Origin: Ariolimax columbianus
Taxonomy: Eukaryota > Mollusca > Gastropoda > Stylommatophora > Arionidae
Assembly (NCBI GenBank): GCA_036924085.1
Contig: JAVGWX010000012.1
Coordinates: 29,845,979 to 29,909,978 of the forward strand
Direction: 5' to 3'
Length of the DNA: 64,000 bases
Shown here: in pieces, positions 1-62,864 of the stretch
Position numbering within the stretch: position 1 is the first letter of the stretch
How the letters are laid out: every line of letters begins with the position of its first letter
Translations under genes and position numbers: made by a program
The notes under the pieces: generated by a model
The model's input: only the letters and a program-made list of their open reading frames with translations
What the model was told of the DNA's origin: nothing
Databases searched by the model: none

Positions 1-255
1 AGGGTTCTGGCATCCTGTTCCACATGGGCACTCATCGGTGTGTGAGATCTTCAGTCGGTACAGATGTTCTAGTAGTCCGCAGTGTCCAGTTCTCAGGCGA
101 AATAAGGTAGTTTCTTGATTTCTTTTGAGTTGGTGAATTGGGTCTGGTGTACTGCTTATGTTTCTGTCTTCTCTCCATTGGTGTATATACTGATTTCTGA
201 TGATGTTCCCACTGACATGTATTTCTAGCTTCTAGTATTCAGAGAGGCAGATTGT
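1..255 (-). pseudogene. LINE fragment, C-terminal RNase H-side region
   Basis: On the minus strand this reads FRLRTGHCGLLEHLYRLK followed by SHTDECPCGTG. It matches FRLRTGHNRLRYHLFNKLK and CTDECPCGTG in the LINE at 58926-61856, so it is another copy of the same family. It is cut by the window edge. Confidence 0.7.
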
Positions 256-932
256 GCCTTCTGCAAGGTATCTGGAGACTATTCATTGTATGTTTTTTTT
301 TTATATTGCAATGTTTACTTACTTCGACTTACTAGTCCTGGGGGATATTAGATTGCAGATTTTGATCTTTTTCATTGCTTTTAGAATTTTTAGATCAGCG
401 GCTAGCGGCCTTCGCTTATCAGTTTTTCACTACCATGAGTTCTTCCACGTGCACAGAGTGTATACGGTATTTCCGTGAATTTCGCCAATCTCTAAAATGA
501 CTCAACGCTGGTGTCCTCTCCATTGAGACCAGAGGACGTTTGAAACTTGTGGGAATCTGAACTCTCCGGCGTTTGGAGTTTTTATCCGCTTAAGAGTAAG
601 CGCATTTACCTCTCAGCTAAACAGCCAACAAGCATGTGCAGATACCATTCCACAGTAATGGTGGGTAGGACAATTTCTCGAGTTCTGCACGATTCAACAA
701 CAATTATAATAATAATAACAAAGTCATTACGTAAATTCAACAATCTTTTGGTTATAAATAGTTAGAACAGAGTGGCCAACACAGTTTGAACAAAACAGTT
801 AGCCAATGCCTAGCCAATGTAGTCATAGGACAACTCATAAACCATTTATCTATCGCTTCATCAATTTGTTTGCACAAGTTCTTGCTCATTCCTGTTCAAC
901 TGTGTTTACATATCAATTATCTGTCTGAGAAA
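256..932. other. 3' flank of Trk-like gene, nothing recognised
   Basis: AT-rich sequence between a LINE fragment and the Trk-like stop codon. It presumably includes the 3' UTR of the Trk-like gene. I see no convincing coding sequence or polyadenylation signal. Confidence 0.4.
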
Positions 933-52187
<51,255 letters not shown>

Positions 52188-52404
52188 CTAGGGAACGACA
52201 GGTGAAAATGAGAGAAAATTGGCAAAACTTATTTGTAGAGCACTCACTGCTCACGACAAAGTCATCGCGTTCGATCATTGTTGTCTAAACGCTCCTATCG
52301 ACACATCTGTAAACGGGTAACTGACTTACTGTTATGAAAGGAAAGACAATAAGAAAGGAAACTGATTACCTTATCTCTTTCTATTATGTCCTGTTTATAT
52401 TCGA

Positions 52405-52640
52405 CTTCACTGCACTCCAGGCACACCTATAGGCGCTCAATTTCTATCAGCACATGTCGAAGGTTACAAATACTAATAGTTCCTGTCGCTAATTGGTTGT
52501 ACACATTTCTGCTCCGTCCTCTCATTCGCCATTCCGTTCAAAAGTCGTTTGATTTGAAAGCGTTGCAGTTTGAATCGCTGATTGATCTACTGCTATACCA
52601 TTATTCATCAGGCGGCCATTGATATACTTAAAAATCTAAT
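52405..52640 (+). repeat. Dispersed repeat family B, copy 2
   Basis: Shares 'actccaggcacacctatagg', 'ttggttgtacacatttctgc' and 'catcaggcggccattgatat' with 7953-8195 and 62305-62510. Confidence 0.65.
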
Positions 52641-53285
52641 TCCTATCCTTGTATCTAACGCTTAAGAAGTTAGGCCAAGTACAATAATACGTCTACCACA
52701 CCATCCCTGACAGCAGTCTCTCCTATCAGGCTACGTTTGCTTCCCTTTATGAAATACCAGAGCATCCTTTTCTTATCTTATGAAATAGCAGATCACCTTT
52801 TTCTCACCTTCTGAAATAATAATTCAGTCTTTACCCCATCTTATAAAATACTCGATCGCCATTTACTTGACCTCATGAAATACTAGATCATCATTTACTT
52901 GACCTCATTTCACACTAGAAAACCCTTTACTTGACCTCGTGATAATCTAAAATACCATTTACTTGACCTCTTTTCATACTACATTACCCGTAAAATTGAT
53001 GTCAGGTCTCGTCACTTCAGAGATCCGTGTATCAAGAATCAAGACAGGCGTGTAATGGATAACACATAAGTTGAGAACAGTTTGACACATGACCGCAGCC
53101 GAGGAGATGGTCAAGAGAAAGAACATTGTCCAAACCTTCTCAGACGTATGTTGCCATACAGCGAGGAATCAGATTAGGGTTTCTCAGCAAAACTGAGAGC
53201 TCAGGTGGTTGTTGAGTGGATCTGGGCATACAATACAACAAACGGAGATGTAGGCAGTGCCGTCAGCTCAGGGGTGACTATCTTC
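52641..53285. other. Unrecognised; short tacttgacctcat repeats
   Basis: 52750-52990 has a loose ~45-bp repetition of atttacttgacctcatgaaa. Otherwise nothing recognised. Presumably part of an upstream Trk-like intron. Confidence 0.4.
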
Positions 53286-53287
53286 AG

Positions 53288-53565
53288 TTCAGTTCAGTTC
53301 AAATGTAATCTCCGCATTGAAGATCGGCTGCAATGTATATCCAGTGTACTGTATCTCTTACTGGAATGGTGCAATCTGACAGGCTTATTTAAGTCAATAG
53401 CCTTATGTTATCCACCGACGTACAACGTTGTCTGCCTCTTGAACGATTGTCTTCCACATTAGGCTGTAGTATGGTTTTAAACAACGACGTATGTCTTGTT
53501 GCATGACCAAAATAACTGAACTGTCTGATTTCGGTCAGATGCGCTTTTCACCCCCAAATTAGTTT
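53288..53565 (-). pseudogene. LINE C-terminal/3' end remnant
   Basis: The minus strand shows QFSYFGHATRHTSLFKTILQ, then RSRGRQR, then LSDCTIPVRDTVHW across a few frameshifts. This is the typical LINE C-terminal 'FGH..R...L..tIl.G...g.R.RGRqr' block. It ends in (TTCAG)n. Confidence 0.7.
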
Positions 53566-54655
53566 TCTTTTCTTTTCAAGAAATGCACAGTAACCTTCTT
53601 TATACATACATTTTAAAGATTTCAAAGTAAGATGGCCGCGCTCTCGACTCGCTCCAGTATTGGTGTCGAGTTTTCTGATATTTGGTGGTTCATGTTCGGA
53701 TTATAATTCACAATTCCTTCACCAGGTGGTATCGGGGACTTTGTTCTGTGAAATTGATGTGCTTTCGATCGGTTATCCTGTTTGTTATGCTGCATGTTGC
53801 TGCATTTCATGCCTGTCTTAAATTATGGAAGGCCAGTCCATGATGGAGATCGGCGTTCCGTTTGGCTGCACATCAGAGCTCGGTCCAGGTTATCACATCT
53901 CAAAGACTTTTATGCTCGGCCTTATTCCTGCCCGCCCCTCCCTCTACAGAAGGTTTCACGATACCTCTCCCAACCTCGTATTCTCAGCACAGCAAGGGTC
54001 GCGCTGACCAACAGGTGGACACAATCTAGAGGACTTGAGAGCGGAACACGAAAAAAATCTGGAAGTTTTACACGAATAGACAAGGAAGTCCTGACACAAA
54101 CATTTTTCTAACACACTCCTCACGTCCCTCATTCCAAGGCAGCGGAGTACTCAGCTCCACCTGAGGAGTCTGTAGGGATTTCGGTCGACACGCTACGCAT
54201 TAACACTGCTCCAACAGTTGAATATGGTAGTAGTCGTTGGACGCAACGGGCTTTTGACGCCTCCACGAACATTATTATTATTAATACTCTTTCCAAGTCT
54301 GCTTTTCGTCAGTGTCCATGTTTTTGCTGTCTTAGACCCCTGCAACAAGGACAATCATTGTGTCAGACACCCAATCCTCAATTAGGGAGGTACAGAAGGG
54401 CTGGCTAAGGCAGCTGTAGAGACCTCAAACCTTCAGGGGCTGGTGTGGATATTCTGTCTTGGTTATGTGGGGGCTCAAGGCATCGGAAGAGCTGAAAGCC
54501 TGGCTTGAAAGGCATTCCTCATGGCACACTTGATATGCCTAAGCGTGACATTTTGAAGCCTACCAATGACATAGTTAGTTAGTTGCCATCGCTAGAGAAG
54601 ATAGCGACAGCGTCAGACAATGTTTATTCAGACGTGACTGCATGTGACTATACAG
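53566..54655. other. Unrecognised sequence
   Basis: No known protein family seen in either strand. A short attattatt run lies at 54270-54283. Confidence 0.35.
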
Positions 54656-54659
54656 TCCG

Positions 54660-55292
54660 ATCTGAGCGTGACAAACTCGACCACACGTAGGGCACACATG
54701 AACAGCGTGACAAACTCGACCGCACGTAGGGCACACATGAACAGCGTGACAAACTCGACCGCACGTAGGGCACACATGAACAGCGTGACAAACTCGACCG
54801 CACGTAGGGCACACATGAACAGCGTGACAAACTCGACCGCCCGTAGGGTACACATGAACAGCGTGACAAACTCGACCGCACGTAGGGCACACATGAACAG
54901 CGTGACAAACTCGACCGCACGTAGAGCACACATGAACAGCGTGACAAACTCGACCGCCTGTAGGGCACACATGAACAGCGTGACAAACTCGACCGCCCGT
55001 AGGGCACACATGAACAGCGTGACAAACTCGACCGCCCGTAGGGCACACATGAACAGCGTGACAAACTCGACCGCCCGTAGGGCACACATGAACAGCGTGA
55101 CAAACTCGACCGCACGTAGGGCACACATGAACAGCGTGACAAACTCGACCGCACGTAGGGCACACATGAACAGCGTGACAAACTCGACCGCACGTAGGGC
55201 ACACATGAACAGCGTGACAAACTCGACCGCACGTAGGGCACACATGGACAGCGTGACAAACTCGACCGCACGTAGGGCACACATGAACAGCG
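54660..55292. repeat. 39-bp minisatellite, ~16 copies, CpG-rich
   Basis: The unit is gaacagcgtgacaaactcga + ccgcacgtagggcacacat. It is nearly perfect with few variants (cgcccg, tagagc, gggtac). Open frames on both strands, including a Cys-rich one (CPTCGRVCHAVHV), result from unit length 3 x 13. Confidence 0.98.
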
Positions 55293-55364
55293 TTTGTGGC
55301 TTGGGTAGTCTTGCATTCTTTTCTTTCGTTCAGCTAGCTTTTCCTGCGCTTCCGTAATGTCCCT

Positions 55365-58300
55365 ATGCTCAGCGGTTCAGGCACTATGTGTGACGGCCGG
55401 GCGCCAGGCTGAGCGGTTTGGAGCAAGCAGATCCCAATCAGCGACATCAATGGAGAAACTATTAAAAGAAACTTTTAGAATGACTTTGTATCGTTTCTCC
55501 CGTATCCCTCCCCTCCCCACTACCAACTCCTCTGCGAGCGTTGTCCTGAGCTCACCACACAACAGTTGTTTATGGAGGCGGTCATCCGACATGCGAACAA
55601 CATGCCCTGTCCATCTGATCTGGGCTCTCCGCAGCAGCGTATGAATGCCAGAGAGTCTCGACCTGCTGAGGACTACAGGGTTGGGCACTCTGTCCTGCCA
55701 CCCGATCCTGAACAGTCTGCGGAGACAGTTTACATTACATGGAAATTATTAAGTTTTCTTACACGTCTACTATAGACTGTCCATGTTTCGCATGCATACT
55801 GAAGGGTGGTTAGCACAACATCACGATACACACTCATCTTTGTGGCAACACTGACTCCCTGCCGGTCCGAAACGTTTTCTCGTAGACTTCCTGAAGCAGC
55901 ACTCGCCTTGGAAATCTTGTTGTGGACCTCAGAGTCAATATTGCCTTCTCTGGTCAAGGTACTACCAAGGTAGGTAAAGCTAGCAATGTCCCGGTACAGT
56001 GACGTTTGGTTCGTGGTAGGACTTTCCGGGCGCAGGTAGAAACATTATCTACGTTTTCTTGGTGTTTACAGTAAGACCAAAATTAGTGCACACAGTTGAG
56101 AACTCATTTATGGTTGCGTGCATATCCTGTTCTGAGCACGTGTTAATTAGGCAGTCGTCGGCAAAGAGGAGATCTAACATAGTTGCTCCTTTCATTTGTG
56201 TGAGGGCGATTAGACGCCTCATAGTGAATGGCCGATATCTGATATGTATGCCAGTGTCACAGTCACGTGTTGCATAAGAAAGTATTGATGCAAATATCAC
56301 GGTAACAAGTGTTGGGGCAGCACACAGTCCTGTGTGACTCCATTTATGGTGTGGAATGTTTGAGAGAGTTCACCATCATTCAGTACGCGGGCTGACATAC
56401 CATTATAAAACTGGCGGACAATTGTGATTAATTTTTTCGGGAAAACCGAATTTCGCCATTATTTCACCATGATTTTGCCAGGAGTCCGTCCCAGTTGACG
56501 GTTTCAAAGGCCTTTGTCAAGCCAACAAAAGTTGTGGACAAATCGCGATGCTATACCTGACATTCCTCTTGGATTTGACGAGCTTAAAAAACATGTAGCC
56601 ATTCCACGACCAGCTCGGAAACCACATTGACTCTCTGGGAGTAGGTTCTGCTCGAGATGGGTTCTTGAGTGGTTGAGCAAAATTCGAGCTAACATTTTTT
56701 CTAGTGATCGACAGGAGAGAGATTCCTCTGTGGTTATTACAAGATTGACGATTGCACTTGTGCTTGTACATTTGGACAATGGTGGTATCTTTCACTTCCT
56801 GCGGCATATGACCTGTATCCCAAATTGAGAAAAAGAGTTTTGTTAACTTGTGTAGCAGCACAGAGCCTCCTGCTTTGTATAGCTCAGAATGAATATCATC
56901 TTACCATGGGGCTTTGCCACTGGACATTAAACTGATTGCTTTCTCAACCTCATCTCTAATGGGCGGGATACCAAGCCTGTCACTGACTTCAACTTGAGGC
57001 ATATGTGTAATGGTTAATTTACTGACAGTCGATGGACAGTTTAGGATAGCACTGAAGTGCTATGACCATCGCTCCAGAATGTCGACTTTGTCGGTCATCA
57101 GTGCCATGCCATCAGCATTAGGGACAGATAATGAATGATAAAACCTGGGCAAAAGATCGTTTTCCTGGCATCGTAAAACCTCTTTGAGTCATTTGTGTCT
57201 GTGTACCGCTGTATTTCATTTGCTTCATACAAACGCCTTCTGCATGGAGCCCATTTTGCAGTTTGCAGTAAGTCTCTTCTCATGTTTTCGACCCTGGTAA
57301 GGTCGCCGAGGCTCTATGTAGAGGTTACACTTTGACACAATGAGTCTGTGATCTGTCCAACACTCGGCACCACACACAGCCTTTGTCACTCGCACATCTC
57401 GTCTGTCCCTCTTTCTGGTGAGTACATAGTTAATAAGATGCCACTGCTAAGAGCGGATATGCATCCACGACGCCTTGTTGCGAGTGGACAGCCGAAACAT
57501 GGTGTTGGTTATGGAGAGATCATGGGTGGACAGCTTAAACATGGTGATGGAGAGATTATGGGTGGCACAGAGGCCCAGCAATAGTATCCCATTGCTGGTA
57601 CCATGTACCAAAATACAACTTCCCAGGACTGACGGTCGGCCTTTACTCTGGCATTGACGTCACAAGGGATAACAACCTTATCGGACTTTGGAACCGACAA
57701 GATGAGGAAGTTCTTCTTCTTCTTTTTCTTCTGCGTTCGTTCTCAGTCTCTCGCTACCAAACCCTGAAAGGGCTTAAGTAGCAGAATATAGTCAAGAGAA
57801 CGGAATGCGTTGTGTCGTAGTTTACAGCTTGACTGCGATATTTGCACCTTTCGACCTCCGCAAGCATTTTTTGAGTACCGGGCTTGCATCCCCTCTTCGA
57901 TCCCTTCTCCTTAGCCAGTCTGCCCTGCTGCAGCCTGTTATCCAGGATCACCACGTGGAGGTGTAGAAGGGTCTTGGCAGCTTTGGTTCGCTGGTCCTGA
58001 CGCTAGCAGTCAGCTATGGGTCGCTGACCACTGCAGCTTATGCGCTGCTCAGCGTCTTGATCCCTGAGAAAGTTCAACTCCTCATAGAACGTATCCTTGA
58101 TTTCCTCAGGATTAATCATTGTCAGTGCATAGGGCCAGTGAGAGTTGGACAGTTATTAGCCGATCAGTGATACCTTGTGGTGGTCGAACAATCGCGCGGA
58201 CTAGATGAGATCTGATTGCGAATCCAACACCATTCTCTTGTCGTTTTGTTATGTCGCGCCCACTCCAGAAGAACGTGTATCCGTCCACAACTTCTGTGAT

Positions 58301-58450
58301 CTGACTCTCTCCAGGTAATCTGGTCTCGCAACCACATCCACATTGTAGCGTGCCAGTTCTCTGGAAACTAGTGCCGTTCTCCTTTCGGGTCTATCGGCCT
58401 TGGTGCCGTTAAGTTATGTGCGCACGTTCCACGTGCCGAAGGTAAGAGCC
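55365..58450 (-). pseudogene. RTE-like LINE (endonuclease + RT), broken, with SINE insertion
   Basis: The endonuclease start LTFGTWNVRT lies near 58430, followed after a stop by GYTFFWSGRDITKRQENG (~58260). SVPKSDKVVIPCDVNARVK (57650-57695) and LTRKRDRRDVRVTKAVCGAE, CWTDHRLIVSK (57320-57440) complete the endonuclease C-terminal half. RT blocks are HNHRGISLLSI (NRQSCNNHRG, ~56720), LLPESQCGFRAGRG (~56620) and MLDLLFADDCLI (FADD, ~56160). The C-terminal region has LRRAQIRWTGHVVRMSDDRL (~55610). Several frameshifts and stops make it non-functional. A family-2 SINE splits the endonuclease at 57714-58064. Confidence 0.85.
57714..58064 (-). mobile_element. SINE-like element (family 2), copy D, with target-site duplication
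   Basis: Reverse orientation relative to copies A-C. It reads on minus from GGGATCAAGACGCTGAGCAG to a GAAGAAGAAAAAGAAG tail. It is flanked by tgaggaagttc (57703-57713) and tgagaaagttc (58065-58075), an 11-bp duplication with one mismatch, inside the LINE endonuclease. Part of the shared core is deleted. Confidence 0.85.
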
Positions 58451-58912
58451 CTCATCAACCACACGGTACATCTGATATAAATGTCTGGCACTGTGACTTA
58501 CGCTTAAATATATTTAAATGAGGATGATTTGAGTTGTCATCAGCCTCACTCTCTCGTCCTGAGCCAATCTGGATCAGTGGCAAAACGTAGGCAGGACTGC
58601 TAGAGATAGCACAGAATGCAGATTTTACCTCAGGGGTTACTCCCGACATCTTTCCCGCTTAACAGGTAACCCACGAGGCAGCGTGGGACATTATTAAAAC
58701 ATATTTTATAGCAAAACACATATATACCAGTTGTTAGTTAAATATAGACAACTGAAATGCATACATACATAAAATCATACATAATTTTGCAAATATCTAG
58801 CATAGAGAAATACACTGGTCTTAAACATCTAATACAAAAAGTACATAGCTCATGAATATCTAGTAAAGAGAATTACATCGATCTGAAATATCTAATACGG
58901 AAAGAATACATC
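58451..58912. other. Sequence between two LINEs
   Basis: 58455-58690 may be the 5' leader of the RTE-like LINE. 58690-58912 is AT-rich DNA with loose repeats of 'atatctaatacaaaaagtacat' type. No gene is recognised. Confidence 0.4.
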
Positions 58913-58925
58913 ATCTTAATCGTCT
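58913..58925. repeat. 13-bp target-site duplication, left copy
   Basis: atcttaatcgtct, identical to 61857-61869, brackets the LINE at 58926-61856. Confidence 0.85.
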
Positions 58926-58953
58926 TCGTCTTCTTCTTCTTCTTCGTACGCAG

Positions 58954-60192
58954 TCAGACAGTAACCATTATTGTTTCGAAAAAAGCGGCGGTCATCCTGA
59001 GGCTGTCGCCACTGCCATAGAGCTTGTCTTGCAGTTCCACTGGTGATGGCCACATCTGCTCTCTCTGATCCTCGTATGTCGGGCAGTTCTGCAGCAGATG
59101 TTCAGCGATCATTTTACCAGTACCGCACGGGCATTCGTCGGTACACCCTATCTTCAATTTGTTGAATAGGTGGTACCTCAGTCTATTGTGGCCAGTGCGA
59201 AGTCTGAAGACAACGACCTGCTCTCTTCGGTTCAACTGGTAAAAGGCATCGTTTTTAGTGTAACCAGTATGTTCGGTCTCCCATTTGGTCATGTATCTGG
59301 CTTTGATAAGCCGTTTTGACTCTTCGTACGTCATACTAGTATCTGTTTGTGGTAGTCTTGCACCTTCTTTTGCCAGTCTGTCTGCCTCCTCGTTGCCTTG
59401 GATGTTGCAGTGTGATGGGACCCACTGTACCACTACACTTTTTGGTGCGGACTGCTGGCACAGTTTGCAGAGTGCTGCTCTTATGTCATTAAGCTCAGTG
59501 TTTTTCTGGCTTTTTAGCGCTGTGACTACGGCGAGAGCATCTGTAAGCAGGACTATATGGCTTTCATTTTCACTGTGTGTCACCATTTCTTCCACTGCCG
59601 CCCTCAGTGCCTCTGCCTCCGCTCTGAAATTGCTTGTGTACTTACCAGTAGCAAATGACAGTGTTATTTGTCTGCCATTTGGTAGGTTCAGGAATGCTCC
59701 TGCCCCTCCGTTCTGTGTAGTGTTTGTTACAGAACCGTCGGTGTATGCATGGGTCCAGTCCATGCTTGGGTAGCTTTTCGATATGAACCTTAGGGTAGTA
59801 TCTCTTCTTTCTTTTTCACTCTGGCAGTTTTTGTTTGCAATACCTGGTATATTTTCTACCACCTCTGGAAATATATCCTGCCTCCAAGTAGGTTTTCGTA
59901 CAGTAGTGATGGGTTTTGGTGTTGTTAGTGCGTTTATGGGATCTTCGTGCATCTTTGCTTTGGCTATTTCTGCAAAGTTTCTCCGCTTTAGTTTCCCATT
60001 TCCCAAATTGTTTAGTCTCTGGTGCATTGGATGGTCAGTCAGTCTTCGGAGTTTCTCTGACTGCAGCTGGGCTCTGCAGTCTCTTCTATCGGTCATGGAT
60101 TGCAGTTTTGTAAACTTTTCAAGTTCTACAATTGGCGTTGACTTCCCATGCCTTCTTTTATAACTCTCATGGCTTGGTTTTGAAGTTTGCAA
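58954..60192 (-). pseudogene. LINE RNase H and C-terminal region
   Basis: A 412-codon frame. The linker (KSTPIVELEKFTKLQSMTDR) is followed by an RNase HI-type domain (residues ~145-275: YTDGS, E in FRAEAEAL, D in LLTDA, WVPSHCNIQGNEEAD) and a terminal ECPCGTG...AEHLLQNCP cysteine/histidine module. An RNase H after RT is typical of I-clade LINEs and helps remove template RNA. Reading frame offset from the RT part. Confidence 0.9.
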
Positions 60193-61547
60193 ACGTTATC
60201 GAAGTTCGCCTTTGCTGCTGTTGTCCATGCCGCAATGCCATACTCGAGAACTGGTCTCACTCTTCCAGTGTACAGTTTCTTTAGTATGCCTTCGTCTGCT
60301 CCCCAGCTTGTGCCAGCAAGTTTCCTCATGATTGCCATTCTTTCTCTGGCTCTCATTCGGTTTCTCTCAATCTGACTTGTCCATGTCATGCGCCGATCAA
60401 ATGTGACTCCCAGATAGGTTGGGTTGTCGTTTGGCTGCAGGAATTTGCCATTTAGACTTAATTTGGTATTTTGGGGTTTTAATGAAAGCGAGAATATTGT
60501 GCATGTGGTTTTCTCCTCGTGTATTTTGACTAGCCATGAGGTCACCCACTCTTCCAGCGATGTTAGGGCCGTCTGCATCTGATTTCTTGCTATGGTGAGA
60601 TTCTTTTCAGAGGTCCACATAGGCAGATCGTCTGCAAACATTGAGCTATGGACTCTTCTTGGTATATTCTCTGTAATGTCGTTTATATATACCAGGAAGA
60701 GTGTGGGTGATAGTACTCCCCCTTGGGGTACTCCCTGCTCGAGTGTCACCTTTTTGCTCATCTGCCCTTGTTCTTGGACTCTGGCCGTTCTTTGTTTGAG
60801 GTAGTGGTTGATCCACTTGTAAATTTTCCCACAAACATCACTTCTTCTTAGCTTGACTCTAAGTCCGTCTTTCCAGACTTTGTCAAATGCCTTTTCCAGA
60901 TCCACCCAAACAGCTACTGTGTGTTTCTGTGCCTGGTAGGCATCTTCTATCTCCTGGGCTATGAGGATGACCTGGTCCTCAGTGGATCTGTGCTGTCTAA
61001 AGCCGGCTTGCTGTGGAATTAGTATTCGTTTTTCTTCCAGATGCCACATCAGTCTGGTGTTTATCATACGTTCCATCAGCTTGCCGACACAGCTCAGTAG
61101 GCTGATGGGCCTGTATCCATTTGGATCTGTTTTGTCCTTTCCTGTTTTTGGTACTGGTACCAGTATTGCGTCTTTCCATGCTTGGGGTACAATTCCCCTT
61201 TTCCAGCTTTGGTTCAGGACCGATAGCAGTTTCCTCTTCGCTGTTTGGCCCAGCCCCATCAGCATTTCGTTTGTTATCCCGTCTTTTCCGGGAGATTTCC
61301 TTTTCTTTAATGTTCTCATAGCCTCTTCCATTTCGCTCATTGTTAATTTGGCCATCATGTGCTCTTCAGGTGCCGTATTCATGTTGTCGTGCCCCTTTAG
61401 CTCTTCGCTAATGTTTGTATGCTTATCTGCAGGGACCTCGATGTGGTTTGCTCTGGCATAGTGATCGACAAAAGCGTTCTTACCTGCGAGCAAGTTTTCG
61501 CCCTGCTTGATGGTAATTTGTTTATTTGACGGGGTTTCGTCGTTCAT
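60126..61547 (-). pseudogene. LINE reverse transcriptase region
   Basis: A 473-codon open stretch holds the RT palm and thumb (motif A AFDKVWKDGL, motif B PQGGVLSP, motif C FADDLP). In the same frame, past the TAA at 61599-61601, lies the 85-codon upstream piece 61599-61856. It would copy element RNA at a nicked target in an intact relative. Here it is separated from RNase H by a frameshift, so no complete protein is made. Confidence 0.92.
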
Positions 61548-61856
61548 GGCTCTGACTAGCTTCCATAGCTTGTTCCCGTCTTTGTACAGGTTTAGGCTTT
61601 ATGTTTTATTTTTCCAGCTTTCTCTTGCTGTTTGCTTGAGAGTGTGTTTGTATTTCGCCGTGGCGGCTTTGAGGGCGATGTTTGCCTCCATTGATTGTTC
61701 TCGCTCTGCCATGTTCCTAGCATTTGTTAATGCATCTTCCGCTTTCTGCAACTCATCATTCCAGTAGGGCTTATAGTTTTTCCTAGCTGCTCTTGGGATG
61801 GTTTCAGTGGCGGCTTGCATTATTGCCTTGCTTAGGCTTTCCACCATGGGCTTCAT

Positions 61857-61869
61857 ATCTTAATCGTCT
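61857..61869. repeat. 13-bp target-site duplication, right copy
   Basis: Identical to 58913-58925 and placed exactly at the truncated 5' end of the LINE. Confidence 0.85.
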
Positions 61870-62300
61870 AATACATCTAATTACATAAGCCAAACTTAGT
61901 GTATTTAAGAGTACGTCGGGTAGGCATTAGTAGTGTAGTTTTTGAATTGTTCTTGTGTCAGAAGCTGGGAAATGTTCGTTTTGTGTGTAGGAATCTGACA
62001 GTGCAGGTCTGTGAACGTAGTGATAAGATACACTGCGATCTGGTACCAATTGACGAGAAAGTGCGATTCAGGAGAGGTTATATCAGCCGTCAGCGGATTC
62101 CGATTAATGTGTGATGGTCTTAACACGGTGTTGTACCTAGGAGGATTCTGAATCTGGTTAACTTTCATCTCAACGACAGCTTGGAACAGTCTTCCCGATT
62201 GTCAATAGGTTTGCAATACAGCCTTCAATAAAACTGTCTTCCGCTCTCACTGTGGGTTTCTTTTGTTTTGGGTTCTGCTTGAATGATTACTTCTACAATG
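61870..62300. other. Unrecognised sequence
   Basis: No coding or repeat match recognised. Confidence 0.35.
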
Positions 62301-62304
62301 ACAC

Positions 62305-62510
62305 CGCAATTGTTGAATCAACAACTCACAGACTGCTGGACTGTGGGATAAAACCAGGGTCGAGCAGCGAGTAGTGATATGAGGAACGGAGCAGAAATGT
62401 GTACAACTGATGCGCTACAATAACTATCAGTATCCACGTTCACCTCCCTTAACTGAGAAAAAGACAGAACACCTATGGGCATGTCTGGAATACAGTGAAA
62501 TGAGGAACGG
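62305..62510 (-). repeat. Dispersed repeat family B, copy 3
   Basis: Reverse-complement relative of 7953-8195 and 52405-52640: on minus it has TATTCCAGACATGCCCATAG, then GTTGTACACATTTCTGCTCC. Confidence 0.6.
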
Positions 62511-62860
62511 CGGAAAACATCCATGAATATGTCCCAAAGACGATATTACAGCACTGTTCACAACCACAGATACGTTTGGGCAGTGAATCATTTCTGATCA
62601 TGGTCTAAATACACAATTTAATATACATTAGACGATCTACCACTGTGTCGCATTGTCTCATGAAATATTAAACACCAAAATCTTTGAACAGAAACAATCA
62701 GGTGTCTATCAGAGTCCGCACATGCCACACTCAAAAGTAAATACCACTTTAAGTGGCACAATAACGCCAATAGATAAACACAGAAAAGTCTGATAGATTG
62801 TACCATCAAAGCAAAAGGCAAAAGACATTGCAGATCCTTTGCCGAATGGCCATCGATATT
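62511..62860. other. Unrecognised sequence
   Basis: No element recognised before the terminal minisatellite. Confidence 0.35.
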
Positions 62861-62864
62861 GAGA

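Larger units (their letters stand above)
58926..61856 (-). mobile_element. 5'-truncated LINE with RT and RNase H (I-like clade)
   Basis: The minus-strand reading begins inside the endonuclease-RT linker (KNYKPYWNDELQKAEDALTN, ~61750). It continues with RT blocks DPNGYRPISLLSCVGKLMER, QQAGFRQHRSTEDQ, VWVDLEKAFDKVWKDGL, LEQGVPQGGVLSPTLF and SSMFADDLPMW (60126-61547). RNase H follows with all four acidic positions: AYTDGS, FRAEAEALRAA, LLTDALAVV and GNEEADRLA (58954-60192). It ends with a CPCGTG...H...C zinc-knuckle-like end and a (GAA)n tail at 58927-58946. Lesions are an in-frame TAA at 61599-61601 and a frameshift near 60145 between RT and RNase H. The element has no endonuclease and no upstream open frame, so it is a dead-on-arrival insertion. 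Confidence 0.93.

Noticed and set aside
54575..55284. Cys/His-rich repeat protein (CPTCGRVCHAVHV x16) resembling a metallothionein or zinc-finger array
   Set aside because: Produced by a near-perfect 39-bp satellite that is open in several frames on both strands. The CxxC spacing is an accident of the unit.
60126..60192. Programmed frameshift between RT and RNase H in the LINE
   Set aside because: RT and RNase H are usually in one frame in this type of element. The break is at GGCATGGGAAG inside the linker without a slippery heptamer, and another stop lies upstream, so a lesion is more likely.
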